NCBI RefSeq assembly: GCF_003369915.1
Contig: NC_046675.1
Location: forward strand, 25,916,001-25,980,000
Length of the DNA stretch: 64,000 nucleotides
Reading direction: 5' to 3'
Origin: Drosophila miranda
Lineage: Eukaryota; Arthropoda; Insecta; Diptera; Drosophilidae
The position numbers and the translations under genes are program-made. This document shows positions 39,308 through 50,865 of this stretch, in pieces (within the stretch, counting starts at the first letter, position 1; every line of letters starts with the position of its first letter). The notes below the pieces were generated by a model that did not search any database, was not told the origin of the DNA, and saw only the letters and a program-made list of their open reading frames with translations.

Positions 39308-39375
39308 GTTGAAATATTTATTTTTACATTTTATACTACTTATCTTGTCACTTTTTGATTAAGATTCTATTTTGG

Positions 39376-41123
39376 TTAAATCTTCATCATAGACTTAAAC
39401 TTATCGCGTTGTTTCTTCTTCAATGCCTCGTACTTTTTCCGTTCAATATTTTTGATGAGAAATTCTTGGAATTTCTGACGCATAGCCAAAGAAAGACCCG
39501 TGTTTCGCAAATCCAATTTTTCCAGAACTTTATTGCAGTTGATGATCTTTAGCAAATGTTTGCCAAAGCCCTGAATTTAAGGGGAGTTTGATGATTGAAA
39601 AGATAGGAGTATTTAGAGCTCACCTCCCCCAAGGCATTGTTGGTCATATCGATGTCCAGCAGCGCCGTGTGCTGACAAATCAGCATCATAAAAAGCTTGG
39701 TAATGGTCTCCGTAATGGAACACGAGCCCAGATCCAGCTCCTTGATGGGCATGGCCTGGAGGGTATGGAAGATAGCAGCTGCTCCGTCACTCTGTATGGG
39801 ATTCAGACGCAGCACCAGTCGCTGCAAGGGCACATGCCTCAAAGTGCGACTGAGGATGTAAGCTCCTTCTTCAGCTAAGACAAAATAACTCTATTATAGG
39901 AGTATGGCTAGAGGAACAAGGCGTGACTAACTGATCTTATTGTTGGTCAGGTCTAAGACAGTTAGAGTGCCGAAAGACTCCCGGCCACAGGTTTCCAGAA
40001 AGCCGCGAATGCCGGCATCCCCCACCGCACAGTGGATGAAGGACAGTTCGCTCAGATGATGACAGCCCTTGTCCAAACTGTGGGCCAAGTATCGCATCTG
40101 ATACGGCAACAGTTTGGTGTTGTGCAGACTGCAAGCCAAAAGATGAATCAATTAACATTGCCGAGTTTTCGAGTCTGTAGTCCTCACCAGAACTGCCGCA
40201 GCTCATGGCACTGACTGAGCCCCTTGGCCAGGAGCAGAATATCCCTGGGCGTCATTTGGTTGCAGCCCGTTTGGTAATTACAGCCTGCCGTCTTGGTGCT
40301 GTAGCTCAGTCGCAGTTGGCGTAAGTCCGGCAGATTGCTCAGCAGGTAATCGAGCGGAATGTGATCTGCAGATTGGATCGAAACGAGGCTCATACTCTGG
40401 TAGGTCAACACTCTGCTGCAAGAGTAGAGGAAGCAAGAGTATCGCCACTTCGTTGACACTTCACTTCACTCACCGTTTCCCTCGGTGGAGGCTGGTGAGG
40501 GCTGGAGGAAATTTATCTCCAATTGATTTATGTACGCCGCACAGATGTCCAAGGTGGCCTGCACGTTGCCCTCCTGCTCGTAGTCGCCGGTTTGCATATT
40601 CTGAATAAACTCCTGCACATGTCGCTCCATGTAGATGTTAATCCAAGGCCGCTCCCTCCCGCGCGCCTGCAACGGGGCCGTCCTCCAGCGCTGTTCGTAG
40701 CCCCGCACCCAAAAGAAGTCGTCACGGATGTGCGAGCTGAGCAACTGCAGCGGTAGCTGGGTGTCCAGATGGCTGAGTATATAGTTACGGTCCTCGCGCC
40801 GTCCCAGTTGCTGGTACAGCGGCAGCTCTAGAGACAGACAATTTCAGGGATTGAGATTGTATTGGGGTTTTGGGCGTGGGTGTGGGTGTGGGCGTGGGTG
40901 CGAAGCACTCACCACTCCAGTTCTGTACGATGGCATCGAGCACAAGATGTCGCAGACTTTTCGCTTGATTTGTCTGGCATTCGTGGGCTTCGTTCTGGGT
41001 CTGCTGGCTTGTGTCCCATGATTTACCGCTAACTTTGGGCAGCTTGACATCCTTGAGATTGAAATAGGCCTTGAAGGTGTCGATGGAGACGGTGCAGGGG
41101 AACTCACAATACGTGAAATCCAT
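39376..41123 (-). CDS. Dynein regulatory complex subunit 5 (TCTE1-like), six exons
   Basis: Joining complement(39376-39570, 39624-39874, 39932-40128, 40188-40365, 40474-40827, 40913-41123) at GT-AG sites gives an open 461-residue protein. Human TCTE1 is about 500 residues. The middle (about 71-150) carries the TCTE1 signature: LPLYQQ, a NYILSHL-LPLQLL segment, DDFFWVRGYEQRW, then YMERHVQEF (human FFERHLENL). From about residue 195 leucine-rich repeats follow (LRQLRLSY, LTVLDLTNNKI, LQRLVLRLNPI, IKELDLGSC, LLDIDMTNNAL, LEKLDLRNTGL), and a basic coil ends the protein. DRC5 sits in the nexin-dynein link of motile axonemes. In flies the motile axonemes are in sperm and chordotonal cilia, so testis expression is likely. 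Five short introns of 49-108 bases separate the exons; the second contains GTGGGC-type minisatellite sequence. Confidence 0.85.
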
Positions 41124-42531
41124 TTGAATATAGTTTCGGTCCGTCTGTCTGTCAGCTAGCGATACGCTACTGAAGGAGATGGAGACGACAGATAAACAAT
41201 GCACAATATATTAGGCCGGCTTTTGGGTTGCCAGGAAACTGTTGTCAACGGCTGTTCTTTTGTTGTTCAGAGAGTGTTGAGAAGGGTGCAATGGGAACAG
41301 CGAGAGGAGTTGAAATACTAGTGTTGGTAAGAAAGGAAACTACCAAGTAATCTGTACAAAGAACTGAGGAACTGGTGTTCCTTTAGGTTAATTTTTTCCA
41401 TCAGCGTTGGAATGGATAAGAAAGTGTTGGTCAGTATTGATTAAAAATAAAAGTAAATTTATATGCTAATCTTCGTCAAAAATTAAATACAACTTGAAAG
41501 TATTTTGAAGCTCATTCTAAACTTCATAAAATATGCAAAACTTTGGTTTATCTCGCCTCCTTTGAGCTCCTCTGGCATTTGCATAACAAAGTCGTTTCGG
41601 CCAACGCGATAAAGCCTCAAGTGGCAAGCCGATTATGACCCTAATTACATGACATTACAAGTCTACATTTATCCTGCACCTCCTCCGCATTACCCTCCTC
41701 CTTATCCTCGCAGCCAGACAGTCCTCTTGGGAATATCAAAAATATTGACTTGGCATCTTTCATTGTGCCCAATCAAGGCGGATATCTACCTGAGGATTAG
41801 GCCAGCTGACATGACTGGCTGCCACTGCCACACCGAGGTAGAGGCAGAGGCTTCGGCTTCGGCTTCTCGGCTTCTCGACTTACTGTGGTGTAATTTTTAT
41901 GGCTTAGCTAGGATTCAGCGGCGTCTGGGAATACTTATGCAAAGTATTTCCACGCATAAAACGACGTTATTTATGTCTTGGCCTTGACGACGCGACGCGT
42001 TGGCCAAGAATTAATAACCAACCCCTCAATGGGTGTATTCTAGATGCTGTGTGCCTGCCATGATGCGCATTATTATGGCCAAATTATACACCGTATAAAA
42101 CAGTTGCGCTTTTTTCATGCAGCGAAACCAAATTTTTATGTAAAGCAATTTATTTTGAATTATTTTTATGGCACTTAACGGTTGCGCTGCCTCAGCACCC
42201 ATGCACGAGAGGGTAGCGTTGCTGTAGCCGAAGCTGACTAGCCAAAAATTGGTTTGTCATTGGGTACCCTTCTCCTCACGGAGTTTTCCTCGGTTATTGT
42301 GCGAATTTGGTTAGATAAATTATGAGAAATCGATGCGGATATTGACAGCAGTTTGAGTGCTTGAATAATAATGATAGCCAGCCGCCAAATGGAAATTTAA
42401 ATCGATTGGAATCTTTAAAAAGATTATAATATACAATTTCGGTCAATGAAAGATAACTTTGGAGGGTTATACTGATTACAATTTTATTGGAACATCATAA
42501 ACAATTATACATTTTGTTTAAGTTTAACACC
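41124..42531. other. Intergenic between DRC5 and AttD
   Basis: Noncoding, with a short GAGGCA/CTTCGG simple repeat near 41838-41875. No exon found. Confidence 0.4.
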
Positions 42532-43140
42532 TTAAAAATCATATCGGAGGTTGAGTCCGCCTCCAATGTCGGACTTGCCGCGTAGTGGCCCACTCATGTG
42601 GCGCACGGCATTGCCGGTAGCATTCAGATTGAGGTTGCCACTGGGTGAAGTGTACAGGTTGGCCCTGCCAGTTGCCTGCATGGTAGTCACATCAAATTGG
42701 GGCACACGATTCACCCCCAACGCCGCGGAGTGACCGGCGGATGTCTGCATATTCAGTCCGGCTCCAAACTGATCGTGGGTGCGACTGTGACTGTGATACC
42801 CTGTGGCATTGAGCGTCGTGTTTTGGGTGTGGAGGAGATTCGCCTGGGCCGTGGCAGTGGTAGTGCTACCAATGCCCTCAATGTGACCATGCTGCACGGA
42901 CAACCCATGACCATTGCTGGTTGGATGGTGGAAAGTTAGTTAGATTTGGATTGCTCTTTAAGAAGATAAGGGGACTCACGCATTTACTGCTCCGTAAACG
43001 CCCTTGGTGACGGGGCCTCCAGTGCCCGGGGTCATGGCGAAGACTCCTGCTCTGGCATTGGCCTGATCATGGCCAACCATCACTCCACATCTGGCGGAGG
43101 CCTCTCCTGTCTTGGGGTTTCCGGTTGCCTGACAATCCAT
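42532..43140 (-). CDS. AttD: Attacin-D, antibacterial attacin without signal peptide
   Basis: The CDS is complement(42532-42916, 42980-43140), with a 63-base GT-AG intron, and encodes 181 residues. The protein starts MDCQATGNPKTGEASARCG and includes GHDQANARAGVFA, TPGTGGPVTKGVYGAVNANGH, SHSRTHDQFGAGLN, ATGRANLYTSPSGNLNLNATG, and ends LNLRYDF. These are the N-domain and glycine-rich repeats of attacins. There is no hydrophobic leader or furin-type propeptide, which is the mark of AttD among fly attacins. Known attacins are NF-kappaB-induced antibacterial proteins; AttD is thought to stay inside the cell. A TATA box lies upstream, with a GGGGTACTTT kappaB-like site further out. Confidence 0.93.
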
Positions 43141-43221
43141 TTCTTGGTCTTTCGATGCTTTTCACTCCGTTCTTGGACTGGATACTTTGTTTTCTGAATG
43201 GCTGCTGATGAGAAGCAGACG

Positions 43222-43260
43222 CTTTTATAGGCTGATATCTTGTGGCACAAAAAGTACCCC
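43222..43260 (-). promoter_or_regulatory. AttD promoter: TATA box and possible kappaB site
   Basis: TATAAAAG lies at 43229-43222 on the minus strand, and an initiator-like TTCAGA about 34 bases downstream puts the start near 43195. GGGGTACTTT at 43260-43251 fits GGGRNNYYYY, the loose Rel-site pattern expected for an Imd or Toll target. The TATA call is firm; the kappaB call is weak. Confidence 0.5.
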
Positions 43261-43808
43261 ACGGCTGATTTTGGTACTTTCCCGAGACATTTTCTCTTCT
43301 CGATCTGCACTGCTTCTTAATCTAGCCATGGGCGTAGGTAAGAACCTAAGTTCATATAAAGGGGAAATTTATATTTTGGGAATTGAAGTTAATTGAAAAT
43401 AATATGGGAAAATTATAAAAAATACTTAAAAGTTACTTTTATGCCAAGAAGTTCTGCAAAAAAAAATTGACTTTTTTTACTACGTCCATGAAGATACACG
43501 ATTATATGCAGCTGTATTTCCCCCTTAGGCTTGAATAAGATCATCGGGGAGTCACCAGATATGCAGATAATAATACTTATGTCCATGCGTATTTATTTAG
43601 TGAAACATCTCAGCAAATATGTACATATAGATCAGAAATTGTTCCCCAACATTCCCAAAAGTTTTCATGGTTTGATGAAATTGCTTTTCCTTGTTCGTCT
43701 CCAGATATACATCTATAGATATTCCTATTCCAATATTCAATCAGCATAATTAATTTCTTCACGGACGGAGGGAACTAATTATTGGTGGTTGGACACGGCG
43801 GAATAAGT
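43261..43808. other. Intergenic, nothing recognised
   Basis: Noncoding between AttD and the Thr tRNA pair. GGGAAAGTAC near 43274-43283 resembles, but does not fit, a kappaB site. Confidence 0.35.
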
Positions 43809-43882
43809 GGCGCCGTGGCTTAGTTGGTTAAAGCGCCTGTCTAGTAAACAGGAGATCGTGAGTTCGAATCTCGCCGGGGCCT
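43809..43882 (+). tRNA. tRNA-Thr (AGT)
   Basis: A 74-base cloverleaf with anticodon stem CCTGT/ACAGG, loop CTAGTAA (anticodon AGT), T arm GTGAG TTCGAAT CTCGC and discriminator T. The acceptor stem GGCGCCG/CGGGGCC contains one G-G opposition at the fourth pair, present in both copies. Confidence 0.95.
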
Positions 43883-44015
43883 TTGTCTAAGTGGCTATAT
43901 TATACATTTTTAAAATCCAATATTTTGACTTTAACGTCTTAGTTTATTGATCTTTTAAAAACTGGAACAATAATTTTATCATTTTAGTATTACAAGTTTC
44001 CAAAACGGGGCAAGT

Positions 44016-44089
44016 GGCGCCGTGGCTTAGTTGGTTAAAGCGCCTGTCTAGTAAACAGGAGATCGTGAGTTCGAATCTCGCCGGGGCCT
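44016..44089 (+). tRNA. tRNA-Thr (AGT)
   Basis: Identical to the copy 207 bases upstream, including the G-G pair in the acceptor stem. A T9 run follows at about 20 bases. The only shared 5' flank is about AAGT, so the duplication is old or flanks have diverged while the genes were kept uniform. Confidence 0.95.
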
Positions 44090-46507
44090 TATGTGTGCAA
44101 TTGCGTTTGTTTTTTTTTTCTTCTTTTTAACCATTTTTTCTCGCTTTTTCTGGCTTGTTCGAGTATTTAATGCAATGCGTTGCAGCTGTCAGTCTTCGAG
44201 CACTCCGTCCGTGCAGGCGCACAGGTAAGATAAAGGGGCAGCTTTCGTTTTTCTTTTGTACGTCTGCAGTGCTGACAGCTGACAAAAAAGTTTCGCGTAA
44301 ACAGTGGCAGCGGATTCGCCTTTATGGTCAGATACGTATCCACACACCTTTTCCCCGAGGGAGAAAGGGGAGACACCTGTTGTGGTCCTTGCAACGGCGA
44401 TGCATAACGGAAACAACGGCGCTGGGCAACGGAAATGTTCGACAGCATGTTGCGACGTTGTCGACGACTCCGGGTGGCCGTGCCCCGGAGTGGATGGAGT
44501 CGGGAACCCGGACTGATGGGGAGCATATTTGCCTTGCAAATGGAACGTACGGCTTTTCAATTTCATTCGCTTTTCCACATGGAACGGGGGGAAGTGGGAG
44601 TGGGAGGCCTGCTGCAATTAGCCGGGTAGAAGGCTTATTTGTTTCAATTTATTTACCGCCACTCGCTTCTGCCTTATCTTTGTTTTTTATACCCAAACGC
44701 ACCCAAGCTGCCCGATGTACATATAACCCCGGACGGAGGGGACACTTCCCACATATAATTATGTACGAGCCAACTTCTGACAAGCGGCAGACAATGGCAG
44801 AACAATGCTATATGCAGACGGACTTCGTGCCACGAGGCATAATCATTTTTATGGATTTCATTTCCAATGTCCTTCCCTTTGGGGCTGTGTCCTTTGTGTG
44901 TCGGATACAGCAATGTCCTTTTCTAATTTCCTCTTGAGAATTAATATTTGTGTACATATGTATGTCTGCCGCTGACTGGGCAGCTCTGGTTTCCCGATCA
45001 TATCAATGAAGATAGGGTACTAAACTCTTTCCGATGGCTCCATTCGATGTCCAAGAAGGAAGAGTTTTCCCAAAACTTGACAAATATCCCAATGGTATTT
45101 ACGCAGACTTCCTTCATCCACAATAAGCTCTATTCCTCCCCCTAGCATGTGTTCTTTCATAGTACATATATCACTTGCAATGCTCTGACGCCTCCAGTCC
45201 GGTCTATCCCATTTCATATCCACCGTCAGACCCAGACCCATGTAGCAGCTTCTCATCATCACCCAAGGATTTTTAGCAATTGTCAGCAATTTTCCCAATA
45301 GACGCAGCACAAAAACTATCACACAAAACCACTAAGCAAATGTCTGTTCCCCACACAACGTCCATTCCATAGAGCTGCTGTGTATTTTTCTGATTACCCC
45401 GGACAACAGTAGTCCGGTCGGGTTCCAGTTCCAGCCACATGGTGGGCGTGTACATAGCATAGGCATTAACATAATTTATGTGGTTCCGCCGGATTTAGCT
45501 TTGTCGTAAAAAGGACACTCGGCCATTGTCCATTTCAAGCTTCGATAACAAAAGGCAAAGGAGTCCTCGCCCTGTCCGGGCCCAGCTAAGGATTGCGGTT
45601 TTTATTGTTTTGATGGCAACAAAGTTTATGAAAAGTTTCGCCTCCGGGCCGTTTCTCTCTAATTTCGTTTGTAGTTTTTCTGTTGACTTTGCATATTTTT
45701 TTAATTAAATGAATGTCGGCGCAGAGAAATCAAAGTCCACTCGTACTTGTGCTTCGCTTGGGAGCTAATCTATGAGGCCATTACTCAACTTTGGCCCCAG
45801 GCTCTGCCAGAAAACTGTGGGTGGCATTGGATAGGAGGAGTAGGGGTCTACGCGGATTTCATGGATGGTTGGCAGGGGCCATAAAAACGTGCGAAATTTT
45901 CACGGCCTTTGGATGTTGTGCTGTTTTTGTTTTTCCAGACACGAACGCGGGCGGCTCTCCCTCTCCCTTCGCACACCTTTAACTGATTGTTGTCACCTGT
46001 TTTTTGCATGCTTTATTCGCAGGACTCTATGGATGTGATGACACCCATGTGGAGTGGAGAATACTGGGTCTGACATAGGAAAAGTGTTCCTCATTCCCTA
46101 TCTCCAGAAAATTAAATACTTTAGATACTTAGAATTGGAATATCTTGATCATCACCTCTGTACAGGGTGCTCAAATGTCGAGTCCCTTCCATCCTTGAGT
46201 GGCCCGATTCTTAGTACACCTGGCACGAAACACTCATAACTCAAAAACGTTTTGAGGGCCCTCTTCTCGGCGGCATACAGTGTGTAATGTGGCAAAATAT
46301 AATCAAGCGGAAAAAGTCAAAAACTTCAAACTTTTCTTTACGGTTAATAATGAAAAATGGGTGGCACGTGCAGAAAAAGGTAAATTCTGCAGAGTTGCCA
46401 CCTCAGAAAGTGTAACTTTCAACCAAATTAATTCGTTACACAAAATAAAAGTATCTTAAAATAAAAGAAAACCAAAAGAAGAGAAAAAAAACGACAAATT
46501 TAAGTCC
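44090..46507. other. Intergenic, no supported gene
   Basis: The 44155-44937 part is open for 260 codons on the plus strand and also open for 142 codons on the minus strand. Neither frame has a recognisable domain, promoter or splice support, so I do not call a gene. Confidence 0.35.
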
Positions 46508-46580
46508 TGGAGATGCGGGGCATCGATCCCCGTACCTCTCACATGCTAAGCGAGCGCTCTACCATCTGAGCTACATCCCC
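46508..46580 (-). tRNA. tRNA-Ala (AGC)
   Basis: Minus-strand identical copy followed by a T8 terminator. It marks the left border of the secreted glycine-rich cluster. Confidence 0.97.
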
Positions 46581-46858
46581 GATGTGGGCGCCGCTGTCTA
46601 TTTCCATAGTTCCGCGACATTGGATTAATGCCATCTCCATGGATATTAGGCTGAATTAATTTAACTTGAGCAATGAAAGGCATGCATTTAGTATTACAAC
46701 ATTGACATGGTTTGTAGGCTGAAAAGAAGTGATATTAATGCTGGTTCCCATTACAAGGCTCATTAGGCAGGTCACTTAGGTATTCAATTGCCTCTTGTGG
46801 TGTGTAGATCCAAATTCAAGTAGTTCATCCAAAGACTTCAAGAGGCACAGTTGAGAAA

Positions 46859-47485
46859 ATGTCAGTACTCCGACTTAGCCCGACAAAGTTCCTAGGCGTG
46901 CTGCTCCTGGCAGTAGTCTGCTGTAGCGCTGAAATAGACAGAGATGAACAGCCCGACTTCGAGACGGAGCCTGGAGCTCCGGAGCCCATTGATGGACGTT
47001 CCTTTTTCTTTCTGGGCACACTCTTTCGACGCTGGCGCAATCGTTGGATGGCCTATCACAGTGCAGATCCCCTGTTTGCCGGTGCAGCGTACCCCATTAA
47101 TGGATACTACAATTGCCCCACCTATGGCTGTAATCCGGCGGCCATTGGGCCACAACCTGGTTACTATTCTCGTCCAGGAGGGAGCTTTTACCCCCTGAAC
47201 CAACAGCAACAACAGCAGCAGGCTCAGGGCAACAGCAATGTCTACATATATCAGACCGATCAGAACGCTGCCAATTCCGGAAGTGGCAGTGGTTCACCTG
47301 CCGTTCCCCTCGGATATGGATACTTTGGAGTTGGATCGCCGCTTAGACCCGGACTAGCTCCAATGCCTCCGCCGCCTTTGCCACCTTCTTCAATGGGAGG
47401 GGCTTCAGCCGGTGCCGTGAGCTATGGCCTGGGACCAGGACAAGGGCCAGTACCAATACCAATACCAGTACCACAATTTGGCTAA
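46859..47485 (+). CDS. Secreted Pro/Gly/Gln-rich protein
   Basis: An intronless 208-residue frame. It opens with a signal peptide (MSVLRLSPTKFLGVLLLAVVCCSA, cleavage near residue 24), then an acidic stretch, then RRWRNRWMAYHSADPLFAG. A four-residue-spaced NCPTYGC holds the only two mature cysteines, so one disulfide is possible. Next come a Q7 run, Gly/Ser stretch, PPPPLPP, and a terminal PVPIPIPVPQFG similar to the [10 protein letters not shown] repeat of the gene at 49.3 kb. AATAAA repeats lie near 47795. No TATA box is obvious, unlike its neighbours, and it lacks their split signal peptide. The function is unknown; cuticle, eggshell or reproductive-tract roles are possible. Confidence 0.7.
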   Translation: MSVLRLSPTKFLGVLLLAVVCCSAEIDRDEQPDFETEPGAPEPIDGRSFFFLGTLFRRWRNRWMAYHSADPLFAGAAYPINGYYNCPTYGCNPAAIGPQPGYYSRPGGSFYPLNQQQQQQQAQGNSNVYIYQTDQNAANSGSGSGSPAVPLGYGYFGVGSPLRPGLAPMPPPPLPPSSMGGASAGAVSYGLGPGQGPVPIPIPVPQFG

Positions 47486-48856
47486 GCAGGAACGGAGGCA
47501 ACAACATAGAACGGTTGCCCAAGTAAACACCGCACAGCAGACAAAGTAAAAGAAAACAATACAATTTTAATTGAAAAGTACGGAACCAAAGAAAAAAGTA
47601 AACCAAACCCAAAGAGACACACATACAATACATTCGGCTGGCCCGCCTTAGGGATGTCTAAGTACACACATTATATTCTGCAATTTAATGAAATCATCTT
47701 TTCTGAATCAGTAAATATCTTCCAGTATTTCCATTACATACCATTACATTTTTCACATTTTTGTTAGATTGAAATAGCGTCCATCAATTAAGATAAATAA
47801 AATAAATAAAATCCATCTTGTTTGCTTTTCGAACTAGACTCCACAGTAACGAGAGTCGACAAAAAGGGTTACAACCTCACACACACACACACACACATAT
47901 GGACTTTTATCCATTAACGCCAAGAGAAAAACTCCACAACCAATCTGCATAAACAAACTCATCATCAGCATATCCTTTACCCTCACCATCATAATTGCCG
48001 CCAGAGCAGGAGCAGGAGCAGGAGCAGAAGGAGTAACCGTAGTCTCCAGCATTTGTTTTGATTCCATCATAAACCATAAGATAGCTGCAGACATGGATGC
48101 CTGATGAAGTGGTTGCAAGTTGCCCAAGGAGCAGGCAGCAGGCAGCAGGCAGCCGGCAGTAGTCGGATGGCAACGGGCTTGCCTCAATTGTTTGGCAAAT
48201 AAATGCCCGGCAGCATAATGGATGGCCATGGTCAGCTCCGTATTCGGTGTTCCGAGATCCGTGTATAGCAGCAGCACAGCAGTCCGTTTTGGTTATTATT
48301 TTTATATAACTTGTGAAAATAACGCCCAGAGGGCGTGGCAGCTATAACGGAGGCGAAACAAACAAACAAATACTCGAAGCGGAGGACAGTTGTATAAACA
48401 GAAGTGTGAAATTGCCAGATAGTGAAGAGATCTGGGATCGCCGATTGTCCGGCATGGCATCCACACATCCTACTCGTTTGTAAGAACGTTGAGGCGTTGA
48501 CGTTGACTCCTGTTCATCCCAATCCTCGTTTCGGTCTGGTCCCGGACTTTATTTGTGTTTGTGCTATGACAACAATGAACAGCAGAGAGGTCCAGGTGTT
48601 GATGCTACATCTATTTTTGTTTTCTTTAGAACAACTTTCGCTGACCGGAAACGGAAATTAAATGCATAAGTTTTTCCCACCAGCCCCAGCATCGTTCGTT
48701 CCCACTTCTTATCTAACTTCAAAAAGACAAGACAAGGCCACTTCAGATTGATAAATAGTCTTGAATAAGTTTTCTTGGCAAATTAAATTTCGACAGACGT
48801 TGGTCAGCAACAGTCGATGACTCAGAATTGCAGTTTTGGACTCTAAGGTTGACAAC
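47486..48856. other. Intergenic with simple repeats
   Basis: Holds a (CA)n run at 47878-47897, GCAGGA repeats near 48003-48027 and GGCAGCA repeats near 48130-48155. Minus-strand frames across it are composed of these repeats and are not supported as genes. Confidence 0.4.
47878..47897. repeat. (CA)n microsatellite
   Basis: Twenty bases of uninterrupted CA repeat. Confidence 0.8.
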
Positions 48857-48929
48857 GGGGATGTAGCTCAGATGGTAGAGCGCTCGCTTAGCATGTGAGA
48901 GGTACGGGGATCGATGCCCCGCATCTCCA
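48857..48929 (+). tRNA. tRNA-Ala (AGC)
   Basis: Full identical copy. Its 3' flank resembles that of the 19285 copy (see there). Confidence 0.97.
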
Positions 48930-49109
48930 AAATTAATGTTGTATGTTTATTTTTTAACAAAATTTCTTTTTTCTATAATTATCTTCATTTTTAATACTAT
49001 ACAAAAACAAACACACTTGTGTGTGCCAATTTTTTTCTTCAAAATTTAGCTTGCACAATATAGTACATATTTTACTTCGAATTGCAAGCAAGCAAAAAAC
49101 CGTATAGCC

Positions 49110-49181
49110 GGGCTCAACCGGGATTTGAACCCGGGACCTCTCGCACCCAAAGCGAGAATCATACCCCTAGACCATTGAGCC
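49110..49181 (-). tRNA. tRNA-Pro (TGG)
   Basis: Identical to the other Pro-TGG genes, with a T6 terminator on the minus strand. It converges on the Ala gene 180 bases away. Confidence 0.97.
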
Positions 49182-49332
49182 TCATGCCATGTTCAGCGCT
49201 CTACTATATTTTTGTGGCCACTCTGGCAAACTCTTGTGCCGACAATAAATGGTTTTAGATAGCAGTAAAAATACATACGGGCTTTCAATAAAATTAAATA
49301 TAGCTTTATTCAAAATGCCTTAAACAAAAAAC

Positions 49333-49798
49333 TTAGCGTCTCTTCCAGATACCCCCACCGTAACCGCCGCCACCAAAACCTCCAGAAAAGGCGCTAGCAG
49401 AGCTGTAGGCCGAGGCATAGCTTCCGGAATATCCCCCACCGTAGCCGCCGAAACCGCCTCCTCCGAATCCTCCCAGCCCACCCAGACCACCCTTCCATCC
49501 GTGCTTGAATGGCACAACAACTGGCTGTGGCACTGGGACTGGGATAGGCTGTGGAACCGCAACTGGTACGGGTATAGGCTGAGGCACTGGAACGGGCTGG
49601 GCCACGGGATAGGGCACATAGCTGGTGTACACAGGGGCGTAGCCGCCCCCTCCGAGCTTTCCGCCAAAACTGTGGGAGCTACTAAGGCCCAGGCATAGCA
49701 GCAGCGTTAAGCCCACGATTGTAGCCTGAAAGGAATATGTTGATCAAACAAGTCCGCAATGTGAGACAACCATATCCACTTACTGTGCTTGTTCTCAT
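49333..49798 (-). CDS. Secreted Gly-rich protein with [10 protein letters not shown] repeats
   Basis: The CDS is complement(49333-49725, 49784-49798), 135 residues. A five-codon first exon (MRTST) joins in phase 0 to a hydrophobic stretch [17 protein letters not shown], completing a signal peptide cut near residue 22. The mature part has [13 protein letters not shown], a [10 protein letters not shown] repeat tract (about 45-78), a basic FKHGWKGG patch, then Gly/Ser/Tyr-rich GGYGGGYSG and SASAFSGG, ending GGGIWKRR. There are no mature cysteines. Minus-strand TATATATA lies about 46 bases upstream of the ATG and AATAAA at 49305-49310. Extracellular matrix, cuticle or secretion roles fit, but I do not recognise a named family. 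Confidence 0.8.
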
Positions 49799-49843
49799 GA
49801 CGTCTATTGATGCTTCTAAACGTGGCCAACGTCTTAACTGCCG

Positions 49844-49851
49844 TATATATA
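49844..49851 (-). promoter_or_regulatory. TATA box of the 49.3 kb secreted-protein gene
   Basis: TATATATA on the minus strand, 46 bases before the ATG. It predicts a 5' UTR of about 20 bases. Confidence 0.55.
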
Positions 49852-50117
49852 GCAACCTAAAGCCACTTCCTGTACTTCCTTTTGGCGACGAGTTCAAAGA
49901 ACTGCCAAAAACTTGATCCACAACCAGTTCTTGTCGAACAGAACCATTCAACCATTAAATTTATTGTGCCAAAATTTAGTCGCAGCAACTAATGCAAAAA
50001 TATAACAAATCGTGTGAAAAACATTGAAATCGGTTAAGTTGATGGGGTTGAAGGTCGTCCGTGCCGTGTTCCGGGACTGGGCTTTTGGGTGGGCGTTAGT
50101 TGATACAAAGATGTTGG

Positions 50118-50125
50118 TATAAAAA
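50118..50125 (+). promoter_or_regulatory. TATA box of the 50.2 kb secreted-protein gene
   Basis: TATAAAAA, with an initiator TCAGTC at 50151-50156. It puts the start about 26-30 bases before the ATG. Confidence 0.6.
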
Positions 50126-50178
50126 CTGAACAGTCCGTTGGTTAGACAATTCAGTCAAGTTCAAGACAAATCAGAAAC

Positions 50179-50705
50179 ATGTTGAAGATCAGCTGTTCGG
50201 TGAGTAGCTTTGCTTTGGACCATCTTAAAGATGCACAATTATTAACGGACATTCTGTCCTTTGGCAGTTGTTGGTGCTGTTGTCGCTCTGCGCCTGCAGT
50301 TACGCCCAATACCAGTATCCCCAGCAGCGCCCGGCCACAGCAGCCGGAGGTGAGCCCACTGGCGGGCCTGTGGAAAATCGTATTATACCCCTGGGTGGTC
50401 TGCTCGGCGGAGGAGGAGGAGGAGGTGGTTTACTCGGTGGCGGCGGAGGGGGGGGTGGCCTGTTTGGCAACCTGTTGGGTGGTCTTTTGGGCGGAAATAA
50501 TGCTCGCCCACCGCCACCAGCGCCAGCGCCATACCTAGTACCTGTTCCCTCGTATGGAGGAGGATTCGGCGGCGGGTATCCTGGCGGATTTGGAGGCGGA
50601 TTCGGCGGCGGGTATCCTGGCGGATTTGGAGGCGGTTATACAGGTGGCTACCCAGGCGGATTTGGAGGTGGTTATGGCAATCCCTATGGCGGCTACTACG
50701 GCTAG
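50179..50705 (+). CDS. Secreted Gly-rich protein with GGYPGGFGGG repeats
   Basis: The CDS is join(50179-50199, 50268-50705), 152 residues. The seven-codon first exon (MLKISCS) joins in phase 0 after a 68-base intron to LLVLLSLCACSYAQ, a signal peptide cut near residue 21. The mature chain has YQYPQQRP, the segment NRIIPLGGLLGG, two G8 runs, NLLGGLLGGNN, a proline stretch with APYLVPVPS, then repeats of GGGFGGGYPGGFGG to the C terminus GGYYG. Beyond the signal there is no cysteine. The order hydrophobic-Gly then Tyr-Gly resembles insect structural or eggshell proteins and some glycine-rich immune peptides. It lies between Pro and Ala tRNA genes and is transcribed away from the 49.3 kb gene, sharing a 270 base promoter interval with it. 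Confidence 0.82.
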
Positions 50706-50865
50706 AAGGCGTTGTTTTTCGGTCAGCCATTGACTACTCCAAGTATTACCCGCTGTTAAACATGTTTTCGAGATAGTTTTAAGTTGTTGACCATTATATT
50801 AAAATTCACGTGAAAAATCAAATCACTTCCGCCTTGTTTTCACTTTGTCTGCCCGTTTCGCACAC

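Noticed and set aside
44155-44937. 260-codon open frame on the plus strand
   Set aside because: It overlaps a 142-codon minus-strand frame, has no domain, promoter or splice support, and its composition is not like the real genes here. Probably chance in a locally GC-rich segment.
47834-48277. Minus-strand frame of 147 codons
   Set aside because: Much of it is made of GCAGGA, GGCAGCA and CA repeats; not a credible gene.
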